NCBI GenBank assembly: GCA_022615255.1
Contig: JAKEHC010000162.1
Span: forward strand, 1 to 6,270
Direction: 5' to 3'
Length of the DNA stretch: 6,270 nucleotides
Source of the DNA: Candidatus Dadabacteria bacterium
GTDB lineage: Bacteria > Desulfobacterota_D > UBA1144 > Nemesobacterales > CSP1-2
Translations under genes and position numbers: made by a program
The notes under the pieces: generated by a model
The model's database searches: none
Seen by the model: the letters and a program-made list of their open reading frames with translations, nothing else
Told to the model about the DNA's origin: nothing
Part shown: positions 1 through 5,338 of the stretch, in pieces
Layout: every line of letters begins with the position of its first letter
How positions within the stretch are numbered: the stretch's first letter is position 1

Positions 1-302
1 TCAACTACTGCCTGCTCATACTCTCCTTTTTTGAAATAAGCATCGCCTGTTCTTAATTCTGCAAGCGTAGCATAAGGACTATATGTATATCTAAGCTGGA
101 TCTCTTTTAATAACTTAAAAACAGTGTTGTAATCAGTACCGGTAAGTATCCACGGAAAGCCTTTCTTTTTTTCAAGCTCAACCATTGCCTGATTATATAA
201 AACCTCCGGACCTAGACTTCCATCAACTCGCTTTCCGCCACAGCTGCTGTGAATTAGTAAAAGAGCGCCTAATAAAAGCAGGATATATTTACGCTTCTTC
301 AT
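1..302 (-). CDS. bamD: BamD-like outer membrane protein assembly lipoprotein (N-terminal part, cut by window edge)
   Basis: Translation from the ATG at 302 gives 100 codons that run off the left edge. Residues 1-20 look like an export signal: MKKRK, then a Leu-rich core, then IHSSC with Cys21 as the likely lipidated residue. The -3 position of the lipobox is His rather than Leu/Val/Ile, so lipidation is probable but not textbook. The mature part begins the TPR-like repeats of the BamD/YfiO family. There is a helix with LYNQAMVELEKKK (35-47), then YNTVFKLLKEIQLRY (58-72), SPYATLAELRTGDAYF (75-90) and KKGEYEQAVV (91-100), which match the family's 'RYP-SPYA-LAEL' signature. BamD is the periplasmic lipoprotein partner of BamA in folding outer-membrane beta-barrels. 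No Shine-Dalgarno precedes the ATG, but the signal peptide fixes this start. A promoter lies immediately upstream. The family call is good; the symbol assumes a true BamD rather than another tandem-TPR lipoprotein. Confidence 0.8.
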   Translation of the reverse strand, partial: MKKRKYILLLLGALLLIHSSCGGKRVDGSLGPEVLYNQAMVELEKKKGFPWILTGTDYNTVFKLLKEIQLRYTYSPYATLAELRTGDAYFKKGEYEQAVV

Positions 303-313
303 GCAATACAGAA

Positions 314-342
314 ATACTATTTGGATAAAGGTTTTCTGTCAA
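314..342 (-). promoter_or_regulatory. Sigma-70-type promoter for bamD, almost abutting the start codon
   Basis: On the minus strand TTGACA (342-337, a perfect -35) is followed by a 17-base spacer and TAGTAT (319-314, 4 of 6 matches to the -10 consensus). The expected transcription start is near 307, only about 3-7 bases before the bamD ATG at 302. This fits the absence of a Shine-Dalgarno and predicts a nearly leaderless mRNA. It would let bamD be transcribed independently of the upstream def gene. This is inferred from motif matching only. Confidence 0.6.
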
Positions 343-375
343 GGACTTCAATTCGCCATTATCAGTATCAAAGGT

Positions 376-894
376 CTAATCCTTAGTGTCTTTAGGCGTA
401 CTTTTTCTCCTAACCAAGTCTCCCGTTAAAGAGCTAATCCTGTGTATGAATAGAACGCCGTTTAAATGGTCAATCTCGTGCTGAAAGGCTATTGCTTCTA
501 ACCCCTGTGAAAGGATTTCTACCTCCTTCCCTTCCGGGTTGATCCCCATTACAATAAGCTTTCTTGCCCTTTTTACATTACCTAGGAAATCCGGGATGCT
601 TAAACACCCTTCCCTAGTGATTTTCTCACCTTCGCTATATGCTACTACAGGATTTACCAAAGCCAGAAGCCCATGATTTTTTTTTGGTCCGATCTTTCTG
701 GATACATCAATAACGAATATCCTAAGCGGATAACCTACCTGGGGGGCAGCTACACCGACACAGCCGGGCGATGCGTACATAGTGTCAATCATGTCGGTAA
801 TTATCCGCCTGATCTCGTCATTAACATTGTCTACCTCTAGAGACCTGGCTCTGAGTGTCTGGTGGGGATACCTAAGTACAGGAAGGGTGGGCAT
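376..894 (-). CDS. def: Peptide deformylase
   Basis: Complete 172-residue cytoplasmic metalloenzyme that removes the N-terminal formyl group from nascent polypeptides. All three family motifs are visible. Motif 1 is VGVAAPQVG (46-54) with the oxyanion-hole Gln52; the usual first Gly of GxGxAAPQ is Cys45 here. Motif 2 is EGCLS (95-99), with Cys97 as a metal ligand. Motif 3 is QHEIDH (138-143), with His139 and His143 as ligands and Glu140 as the catalytic base. The N-terminus PTLPVLRYPHQTLR is the normal start of the family, which supports the ATG at 894. Only a weak AGGT element lies about 12 bases upstream of it. The gene follows the ACT-domain gene after 39 bases, so co-transcription is likely. 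It ends 73 bases before bamD. fmt, the usual def partner, is not in the window. Confidence 0.96.
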   Translation of the reverse strand: MPTLPVLRYPHQTLRARSLEVDNVNDEIRRIITDMIDTMYASPGCVGVAAPQVGYPLRIFVIDVSRKIGPKKNHGLLALVNPVVAYSEGEKITREGCLSIPDFLGNVKRARKLIVMGINPEGKEVEILSQGLEAIAFQHEIDHLNGVLFIHRISSLTGDLVRRKSTPKDTKD

Positions 895-933
895 GTATTA
901 AAGTTACCTGTCAGCTCTATGGGGGATTAGCGT

Positions 934-1479
934 TTAAAGTTCCAGTACCTCTATTTCCTTAATACCGATATCTATTGCCATTTCCTTCTCAAGGGTGGAG
1001 AATTCCTCTTCGAGAATGGTAACATCTAAATACTGTGGAATGTCTACCTCGATTATCATCGTATAAACCGGCGCGGTCTCGCCGGGGATCACTTTTGTAT
1101 TCAGGTCCGTAATATTTATCCCTTTTGAAGCCAGAAGATTTGAAACCCTGTATACTATTCCAGGCTTATCCGTTCCAATTACTGAGATTATATAGGGGAT
1201 CCCAGAGGGTTTCTTTGAATGGACGTCGCTTTCATCAAGCTCCTTTATGGCAATAAAAAGCCCTATCTTATCCGTAAGCTCTTTAAGATGGCTCTCAAAA
1301 TCAGAGGCATCAACCTCTTCCCTGGTTGAGACAATTAGAATCATAGCAAATTCACCGCCAAGGATTGTCATACTAGAATCTTCTATGTTAGTCCCGAGGT
1401 CATAAAGGGCTTTTGATACACCTGAAACAATACCAGGACGATCCTTGCCTATAGCCGTTATGGCAAAATACCTTTTCAT
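934..1479 (-). CDS. Two-ACT-domain protein, GcvR-like
   Basis: Complete 181-residue soluble protein made of two ACT domains in tandem. The first (about 3-80) carries GKDRPGIVSGVSKAL (11-25) and SSMTILGGEFAMILIV (35-50). The second (about 94-178) carries GTDKPGIVYRVSNLL (102-116) followed by GINITDLNTKV (120-130). The paired D-R/K-PGIV motifs and the length match glycine cleavage system repressor (GcvR)-type proteins; E. coli GcvR is about 190 residues. ACT domains usually bind amino acids, and GcvR acts by holding the activator GcvA rather than by binding DNA itself. No helix-turn-helix is visible here. It lies downstream of alanine dehydrogenase, so a role in sensing amino acids (Gly/Ala/Ser) is a reasonable inference, but its target is unknown. 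The start is supported by a good Shine-Dalgarno six bases upstream. It could equally be annotated simply as an ACT-domain regulator. Confidence 0.9.
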   Translation of the reverse strand: MKRYFAITAIGKDRPGIVSGVSKALYDLGTNIEDSSMTILGGEFAMILIVSTREEVDASDFESHLKELTDKIGLFIAIKELDESDVHSKKPSGIPYIISVIGTDKPGIVYRVSNLLASKGINITDLNTKVIPGETAPVYTMIIEVDIPQYLDVTILEEEFSTLEKEMAIDIGIKEIEVLEL

Positions 1480-1485
1480 AATATG

Positions 1486-1491
1486 CTCCCC
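1486..1491 (-). promoter_or_regulatory. Ribosome binding site of the ACT-domain gene
   Basis: The minus strand reads AAGGGGAG with GGGGAG at 1491-1486 and a 6-base spacer to the ATG at 1479, which fixes that start. The site lies directly after the TAA (1494-1492) of the possible small ORF, an arrangement suited to translational coupling. Confidence 0.65.
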
Positions 1492-1587
1492 TTAATTTGA
1501 TATAAATTCGTAGACCTTCTCTCTAATTTTATATTTATAAACAAGCTGGATCTTAAACGCCCATAGTTCCGTATTCAATAGCTTCAT
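1492..1587 (-). CDS. Possible 31-codon ORF between ald and the ACT-domain gene
   Basis: An ATG at 1587 begins one base after the TAG stop of alanine dehydrogenase (1591-1589). The frame stays open for 31 codons to a TAA at 1494-1492, which touches the Shine-Dalgarno of the next gene. The peptide starts MKLLNTELWAFKIQL and continues with a basic, Tyr/Lys-rich second half ending in EFISN. It would be a small amphipathic or basic protein with no recognised family. There is no Shine-Dalgarno of its own, so it would need termination-reinitiation from ald. The fit into the gap is suggestive, but an open frame of this length can occur by chance in AT-rich DNA. No homology is claimed. Confidence 0.25.
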   Translation of the reverse strand: MKLLNTELWAFKIQLVYKYKIREKVYEFISN

Positions 1588-1588
1588 C

Positions 1589-2644
1589 CTAATTTAACTT
1601 TATCAGCACTCTCCCCTCATCTATGTTTATCCCTTTTACTAACGCAGGGTCTTCTTCAATCTTTTCATCTGCAATCTTTATGACGTAGGGCAGTATCGAA
1701 TTAGACAGTGAGAAAGTGGAAGTCCTCGAAACCAAAGAAGGAATATTGGTTACGCAGTAATGAAGCACACCTTGAACGTTATATACAGGCGAGTCAAGAT
1801 TGGTCGGGCGACTCGTTTCCGAGCAGCCGCCTTGGTCAATAGCTACGTCTACGAAAACGCTTCCAGGCTCCATCTTAGAAATCATTCCTCTCGAAATAAC
1901 CTTAGGCGCTATGACCCCCGTGACTAGAACAGCACCGATTACTAAATCAGAATCTCTAAGCTCTTCTTCGATTAGCTCGGGATAAGATGGAACTGTTTTT
2001 ACCCTGCCCTTAAACTCTTCATGGAAGAATTCAAGCTTCTTAGGATTTATATCTATAAGCACAACCCGAGCGCCAAGCCCGAATGCCGAGACGACAGCGT
2101 TATATCCTACAGTTCCTCCTCCAATAACAGTAACTTTAGCCGGTCTTACCCCAGGGGCACCGCTTATCAACACCCCTTTGCCACCGCCCGGTTTCTCAAG
2201 CAGGTGAATCCCAATCTGTATTGAGAGCCGTCCTGCAATTCTACTCATTGGAGTAAGAAGCGGGAGGGATCCGTCCGTAAGCTCCACGGTTTCAAAGGCA
2301 ATAGCCCTAACGCCTATCTTTTGAAGTGCCCTTGTAAGCTCAGGATAGGCGGCTAGATGGAGATAAGAAAAAAGAATATGATCCTTCCTAATGAGATGAA
2401 ACTCCTCTGGAAGCGGCTCTTTTACCTTTACTATAAGTTTAGATCTTATAAAAACCTCTTCTTCGCCTTCAACTATTTCACCCCCCGCCTTTTCAAACTC
2501 TTGATCGCTTATCCCGCTCCCTAGTCCTGCGCTCCTTTCCACTAGAACCTCATGCCCTCTCTCAACCAAAACCCTTACTGTCTGAGGGGTTGACGATACT
2601 CTATACTCGCGTACCTTTCTCTCTTTAGGAATTCCGATGACCAT
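1589..2644 (-). CDS. ald: Alanine dehydrogenase
   Basis: 351-residue NAD-dependent enzyme that interconverts L-alanine and pyruvate plus ammonia in the cytoplasm. It links carbon and nitrogen metabolism. With the ATG at 2644 as residue 1, key residues fall at the same numbers as in the well-studied Mycobacterium tuberculosis enzyme: Arg15 and Lys75 (pyruvate binding), His96 and Asp270 (catalysis), and Asp198 (NAD preference). The Rossmann motif is GGGTVG (175-180). DVAIDQGGCSETSRP (266-280) and HYCVTNIPSLVSRTST (295-310) are family signatures. A TTG one codon upstream (2647-2645) would also be in frame, but the residue numbering argues for the ATG. In the substrate-loop signature usually read PMSEVAGR, Glu135 is replaced by Arg (PMSRIAGR). 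No Shine-Dalgarno is visible; the promoter sits just upstream. It heads a probable operon with the ACT-domain gene and def. Confidence 0.96.
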   Translation of the reverse strand: MVIGIPKERKVREYRVSSTPQTVRVLVERGHEVLVERSAGLGSGISDQEFEKAGGEIVEGEEEVFIRSKLIVKVKEPLPEEFHLIRKDHILFSYLHLAAYPELTRALQKIGVRAIAFETVELTDGSLPLLTPMSRIAGRLSIQIGIHLLEKPGGGKGVLISGAPGVRPAKVTVIGGGTVGYNAVVSAFGLGARVVLIDINPKKLEFFHEEFKGRVKTVPSYPELIEEELRDSDLVIGAVLVTGVIAPKVISRGMISKMEPGSVFVDVAIDQGGCSETSRPTNLDSPVYNVQGVLHYCVTNIPSLVSRTSTFSLSNSILPYVIKIADEKIEEDPALVKGINIDEGRVLIKLN

Positions 2645-2652
2645 CAAAGGTT

Positions 2653-2681
2653 AGAATAGCATCAGGTTTAATAAGACTCAA
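2653..2681 (-). promoter_or_regulatory. Candidate ald promoter close to the start codon
   Basis: On the minus strand TTGAGT (2681-2676, 4 of 6 matches to -35) is followed by a 17-base spacer that ends in TGC, then TATTCT (2658-2653, 4 of 6), which gives an extended -10. Only 8 bases separate the -10 from the ATG at 2644, so transcription would begin about 1-3 bases before the start codon. A competing perfect -10, TATAAT (2718-2713), lies further upstream without a convincing -35 and would give a leader of about 60 bases. Confidence 0.45.
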
Positions 2682-2803
2682 ATGTGTTATACTCTTTAAA
2701 TCCTGCCACGGCATTATATTTCTCAAAAGGAAAAGACAGAACAAAATTTAGGGGATGCCTATTACATAAAAATGAGTTAAATAACGTTTTACAGTTAATT
2801 TGC

Positions 2804-2834
2804 GAGGTTAAGAAGGTTAGCGACCTTTAAGCTC
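2804..2834 (+). other. Imperfect stem-loop upstream of obg
   Basis: AAGGT (2813-2817) and ACCTT (2823-2827) form a 5-bp stem with loop TAGCG. It can be extended outward through bulges to GAG/CTC (2804-2806 with 2832-2834). It lies 48 bases before the obg ATG, inside a 238-base intergenic region in which I see no clear obg promoter. It could be a 5' leader structure or an operator. No T-run follows, so it is not a standard terminator. Confidence 0.25.
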
Positions 2835-2882
2835 AGCCGACGTACCCAGATATACAACTTCTATGCAACTAATAAACACACA

Positions 2883-3893
2883 ATGGTTAAATTCATAGAC
2901 GAGGCGAAAATATATGTAAAATCAGGACGCGGCGGAAAGGGGTGTGTGAGCTTTAGGCGGGAGAAGTTCGTTCCAAGGGGGGGTCCAAATGGAGGGGATG
3001 GCGGAAATGGTGGGGATGTAACAATCGTCGCTAGGCAAAATATGTCTTCTCTCCTAGATCACCATTATAAACAGCACTATAGGGCGGGGAACGGAGAGCA
3101 TGGAAAGGGAAAGGACCGGCATGGAAAAAACGCAGAAACACTTTTAGTCCCGGTGCCCGTTGGAACGGTAATAAAAGACTACGATACGGGAGAGATTTTA
3201 GGAGACCTTACGGAGGACACCGAGACCCTTGTCGTTGCAAAGGGCGGACGCGGCGGGAGGGGAAACGCAAGGTTTGCAACGTCAACAAACCGCGCCCCAA
3301 GGTATGCAGAGCCCGGGGAAGAGGGTGAAGAAAAAACACTAGTCCTTGAGCTTAAGCTTCTTGCTGATGTGGGAATCATCGGCTTTCCTAACGCTGGAAA
3401 ATCAACACTGATATCCAGAATCTCACAGGCACGTCCCAAGATCGCCGACTATCCGTTTACAACGCTTATCCCAAATCTTGGGGTTGTAAGCTATGATGAA
3501 GGAAAAACGTTTATTGTGGCTGACATACCGGGGCTAATAAAGGGGGCGCATGACGGGGCTGGGCTTGGGATAAAATTCCTAAGGCATATAGAGCGCACTA
3601 AGATCCTTATCCATCTTCTTGATTTGTCACCTTATACAGAGAGAGACCCGATAGAGGATTACCGGCAGATGAACGAGGAACTGGAAGCATACAGCCCTGA
3701 GCTTATGAAAAAGCCTCAAATAATTGCTCCAAATAAGATTGATATAACGGAGTCAAGAGAGAAGTTAGAGGAGATAAAAGCCTACTTCAAAAAACTGGGA
3801 ATAAAGGTATTTCCCACCTCATCCGCAACAGGAGAGGGACTAAAGAAGCTTATTGAAGAGGTGGGGAAGAGACTTGAAGGGCTGAAGGATTAA
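2883..3893 (+). CDS. obg: Obg/CgtA ribosome-associated GTPase
   Basis: Complete 336-residue protein. Residues 1-157 form the glycine-rich Obg fold, with KFVPRGGPNGGDGGNGGD (28-45) and GGRGGRGNARFATSTNRAPR (121-140). The TRAFAC G domain follows: G1 GFPNAGKST (167-175), switch I around DYPFTTLIPNLG (189-200), G3 DIPG (214-217), G4 NKID (284-287) and G5 SSATGEG (313-319). There is no C-terminal OCT/TGS-type extension, so this is the short form of the family. Obg binds the large ribosomal subunit, assists 50S assembly and responds to (p)ppGpp; that is family knowledge. The start MVKFIDEAKIYVKSGRGG matches the usual N-terminus. No Shine-Dalgarno precedes the ATG; the 10 bases before it are AAACACACA-like. 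The rplU-rpmA genes that often precede obg are absent from the 238 bases upstream, and no recognisable proB follows. Confidence 0.98.
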   Translation: MVKFIDEAKIYVKSGRGGKGCVSFRREKFVPRGGPNGGDGGNGGDVTIVARQNMSSLLDHHYKQHYRAGNGEHGKGKDRHGKNAETLLVPVPVGTVIKDYDTGEILGDLTEDTETLVVAKGGRGGRGNARFATSTNRAPRYAEPGEEGEEKTLVLELKLLADVGIIGFPNAGKSTLISRISQARPKIADYPFTTLIPNLGVVSYDEGKTFIVADIPGLIKGAHDGAGLGIKFLRHIERTKILIHLLDLSPYTERDPIEDYRQMNEELEAYSPELMKKPQIIAPNKIDITESREKLEEIKAYFKKLGIKVFPTSSATGEGLKKLIEEVGKRLEGLKD

Positions 3894-4000
3894 TGCGAGC
3901 AAGGGAAAGGGCTACCGTGGCTCGACTGGGCTCGCCACAGGAAAGGGTTACCACAACGAATATTATAAAGAATTCGTTTCAAATTCCCTTGACTTATTAG
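3893..4000 (+). CDS. Doubtful 35-codon ORF overlapping the obg stop
   Basis: The obg stop and a following ATG overlap as TAATG (3891-3895). The new frame stays open for 35 codons to a TAG at 3998-4000, with AAGG (3886-3889) at Shine-Dalgarno distance. It starts MRARERATVARLGSPQERV. Overlap at the obg stop is where proB commonly begins in related genomes, but the peptide shows no glutamate kinase motif such as KxGS. The frame also runs through the repeat structure and into the -35 of the LLM promoter. It is either a chance frame or the remnant of a lost downstream gene. Confidence 0.15.
   Translation: MRARERATVARLGSPQERVTTTNIIKNSFQIPLTY
3904..3952 (+). repeat. Direct repeat flanking a palindrome, after obg
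   Basis: GGAAAGGGCTACC (3904-3916) and GGAAAGGGTTACC (3940-3952) match at 12 of 13 positions with a 36-base offset. The segment between them is bounded by GTGGC (3917-3921) and GCCAC (3934-3938), a 5-bp inverted repeat with a 12-base loop. It starts 11 bases after the obg stop. The palindrome could act in obg mRNA 3'-end formation, but no T-run follows. Whether the repeats are a footprint of a small inserted element is open. Confidence 0.5.
3955..3978. repeat. 7-bp inverted repeat upstream of the LLM promoter
   Basis: AACGAAT (3955-3961) and ATTCGTT (3972-3978) are perfect inverted copies separated by 10 AT-rich bases. The site ends 10 bases before the -35 box of the LLM gene promoter, a usual position for a regulator binding site. 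As a hairpin it would be weak, so an operator is more likely than a terminator. Related ACGAA/TTCGT half-sites also occur upstream of the TPR gene. Confidence 0.35.
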
Positions 4001-4018
4001 CTTAATATGTACTAAAAT
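3989..4018 (+). promoter_or_regulatory. Sigma-70-type promoter of the LLM oxidoreductase gene
   Basis: TTGACT (3989-3994, 5 of 6 matches) and TAAAAT (4013-4018, 5 of 6 matches) are separated by 18 bases. The predicted transcription start is near 4025, which leaves a long leader of about 185 bases before the ATG at 4211. This is the strongest plus-strand promoter match in the window. Confidence 0.6.
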
Positions 4019-4193
4019 GGGATTAAAGCTACCCAAGGTATAGGGATATATAGTCTCCAAAAGAGCTTAAAGGAGGCATTTCTTCTCCAATATTATCAAG
4101 CAATGATTAAGAGGAATTGTTCTTGATAAACAAACATACAAATAGTGTTATTTAAGAAAGAAAAATGGCATAATAAGTGAAAGGAATTCATTT
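4019..4193 (+). other. Long, probably structured 5' leader of the LLM gene
   Basis: No gene is visible in this stretch. TTAAAGCT (4023-4030) can pair with AGCTTAA (4064-4070) through one bulge, enclosing TACC-CAA-GGTA, a small hairpin. An orphan TTAAAGGAGG (4067-4076) follows. It repeats the first 10 bases of the real ribosome site region (4192-4201) but has no start codon at a usable distance. CTCC copies at 4055-4058 and 4085-4088 flank it and could pair with GGAG. A 12-bp bulged stem-loop at 4093-4129 comes next. The layout resembles a cis-acting regulatory leader, but I match it to no known riboswitch class. Confidence 0.35.
4093..4129 (+). repeat. 12-bp bulged stem-loop in the LLM leader
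   Basis: TTATCAAG (4093-4100) pairs perfectly with CTTGATAA (4122-4129). The stem continues inward with CAAT (4101-4104) and ATTG (4116-4119) across a TT bulge, leaving an 11-base loop, GATTAAGAGGA. It has no T-run, so it is not a simple terminator. It could be an RNA stability or regulatory stem, or a DNA operator with 8-bp arms. Confidence 0.5.
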
Positions 4194-4202
4194 AAAGGAG
4201 GT
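4194..4202 (+). promoter_or_regulatory. Strong ribosome binding site of the LLM gene
   Basis: AAAGGAGGT is a near-perfect anti-16S complement, placed 8 bases before the ATG at 4211. It fixes this start and predicts efficient translation. The same nine bases precede the TPR gene at 5642-5650, in contrast to the minus-strand genes and obg, which have weak or no sites. Confidence 0.85.
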
Positions 4203-4210
4203 AACAAGCA

Positions 4211-5263
4211 ATGGTGAATTTTAGCTATGCCCATCTCCCAGCCTATCCTGCCTCTCAGTCCCTTGAGATGTTTAAGGCGGCGGATGATCTGGGGTTTTAC
4301 GCACACTATAGCGTTGACGAGACTTATTGGAAAGACATGTGGCTTCTCTTTGCAGCGGCCGCTGATAAAACAAAACGGATACATATGGGACCCAGCGTTA
4401 CCCACGTCATTCTTAAAGACCCAACGATTCTCGCCCAGCAGATAGCGACTCTGGACGAGCTTAGCAATGGCCGTGCCGAGGCTGTCATTAGCTTTGGCAA
4501 CTTGGCTATGCTTGGTCAATACCATGTTAAGTGGCAGGGGTCTCGGCCGCTCGCACGTGTTAAGGAAGGTTATCAGGTAATGCGCAATTTCCTCGATAAC
4601 GGCATTATCACCCACGACGGCGAATTCTTTAAATACACAGGACTCTTTACTTTTGCACGTCCAGTACAGAAGAAGATTCCACTCAAGATCGGCGCTATGG
4701 GTGGACCTCGCTCTTTTCAACTTGCTGGAGAGATCTCAGATGGTATGCACCATGCACTCGGTTACTCTCGAGAGAACTACGAGTATGTGATGGAAAACGT
4801 AAAAGCTGGTGCCAAAAAAGCTGGCCGCAACTGGCAAGACCTAGACCTCGCCGCATGGGTCGTTTGGGTCGTAAGCGAAGATTCAAAAGCCGCCAAGGAG
4901 ACAGCTCGAATCATGGTCGCTTTCTATCTCGGAGCGATGCCGGCGAGTCAAGTTGAACGTCACGGTATGAAGTATTCGGACTTGCAACCTATATTTGATG
5001 CCTTCGGCGCAGGTGACGTTCAAAAGGCGATTGACCTTACGTCACCGGAGCTCGGAGAGAAACTCTCAATCTCAGGCACACCTGAGGAGTGCGTGGCTAA
5101 GCTTAAGAAAGATATTCTGCCTACTGGAATCAACCACATTGTTGCCGCCATCTCTGACCCGTATCTGGTGACGGCTTTCACAGGCAGGAAAATCGAAAAC
5201 TGCCCTGACGTAATTGGCCAGATGAGACTGATTCACGACAGGGTAATGCCAGCGCTCAAATAA
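4211..5263 (+). CDS. LLM-class (luciferase-like) flavin- or F420-dependent oxidoreductase
   Basis: Complete 350-residue protein of the bacterial luciferase-like monooxygenase superfamily, a TIM-barrel fold. Supporting segments are EMFKAADDLGF (19-29), GPSVTHVILKDPTILAQQI (60-78), the hallmark ATLDELSNGR (79-88), RVKEGYQVMRNFL (116-128), PLKIGAMGGPRSFQLAGE (157-174) with SDGMHH (176-181), and the C-terminal ISGTPEECVAKLK (287-299). The overall pattern is closest to the F420-dependent methylene-tetrahydromethanopterin reductase-like subgroup. The sequence alone cannot decide F420 against FMN, nor the substrate. No signal peptide is visible, so it is cytoplasmic. By hand count ATA encodes 3 of 21 Ile and AGG/AGA 3 of 14 Arg, against 13 of 26 and 12 of 19 in obg, which suggests transfer or high expression. 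It has its own promoter and a long leader, and appears monocistronic. Confidence 0.9.
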   Translation: MVNFSYAHLPAYPASQSLEMFKAADDLGFYAHYSVDETYWKDMWLLFAAAADKTKRIHMGPSVTHVILKDPTILAQQIATLDELSNGRAEAVISFGNLAMLGQYHVKWQGSRPLARVKEGYQVMRNFLDNGIITHDGEFFKYTGLFTFARPVQKKIPLKIGAMGGPRSFQLAGEISDGMHHALGYSRENYEYVMENVKAGAKKAGRNWQDLDLAAWVVWVVSEDSKAAKETARIMVAFYLGAMPASQVERHGMKYSDLQPIFDAFGAGDVQKAIDLTSPELGEKLSISGTPEECVAKLKKDILPTGINHIVAAISDPYLVTAFTGRKIENCPDVIGQMRLIHDRVMPALK

Positions 5264-5338
5264 GTTAGCCTACGGCTGCCTATCTTTTCACACCCGGAGA
5301 GGTACGCTCAGAGCCATAGTGTGATTTTAGCTTAACTG

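Noticed and set aside
1800..2224. Two plus-strand frames (61 and 67 codons) inside ald
   Set aside because: They are antisense to well-conserved alanine dehydrogenase motifs, with no ribosome site or promoter of their own.
2645..2647. TTG as the ald start codon
   Set aside because: Starting at the ATG at 2644 puts Arg15, Lys75, His96, Asp198 and Asp270 at the family's standard positions.
3179..3439. 86-codon minus-strand frame inside obg
   Set aside because: It is antisense to the conserved Obg fold and G1 region; the low-complexity Pro/Ser-rich product is a shadow of the Gly-rich gene.
3904..3952. CRISPR-like repeat-spacer-repeat unit
   Set aside because: There are only two 13-base copies, the repeat is too short, the interval is itself palindromic, and there are no cas genes.
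4103..4126. 7-codon leader peptide frame inside the LLM leader stem-loop
   Set aside because: The orphan Shine-Dalgarno at 4067-4076 is 26 bases away, too far to serve it, and the codons show no run typical of an attenuator peptide.
4148..4720. 190-codon open frame on the minus strand, antisense to the LLM gene
   Set aside because: It lies mostly opposite a clear LLM coding sequence, has no recognisable domain and no ribosome site, and its composition is what the antisense of a coding frame gives.
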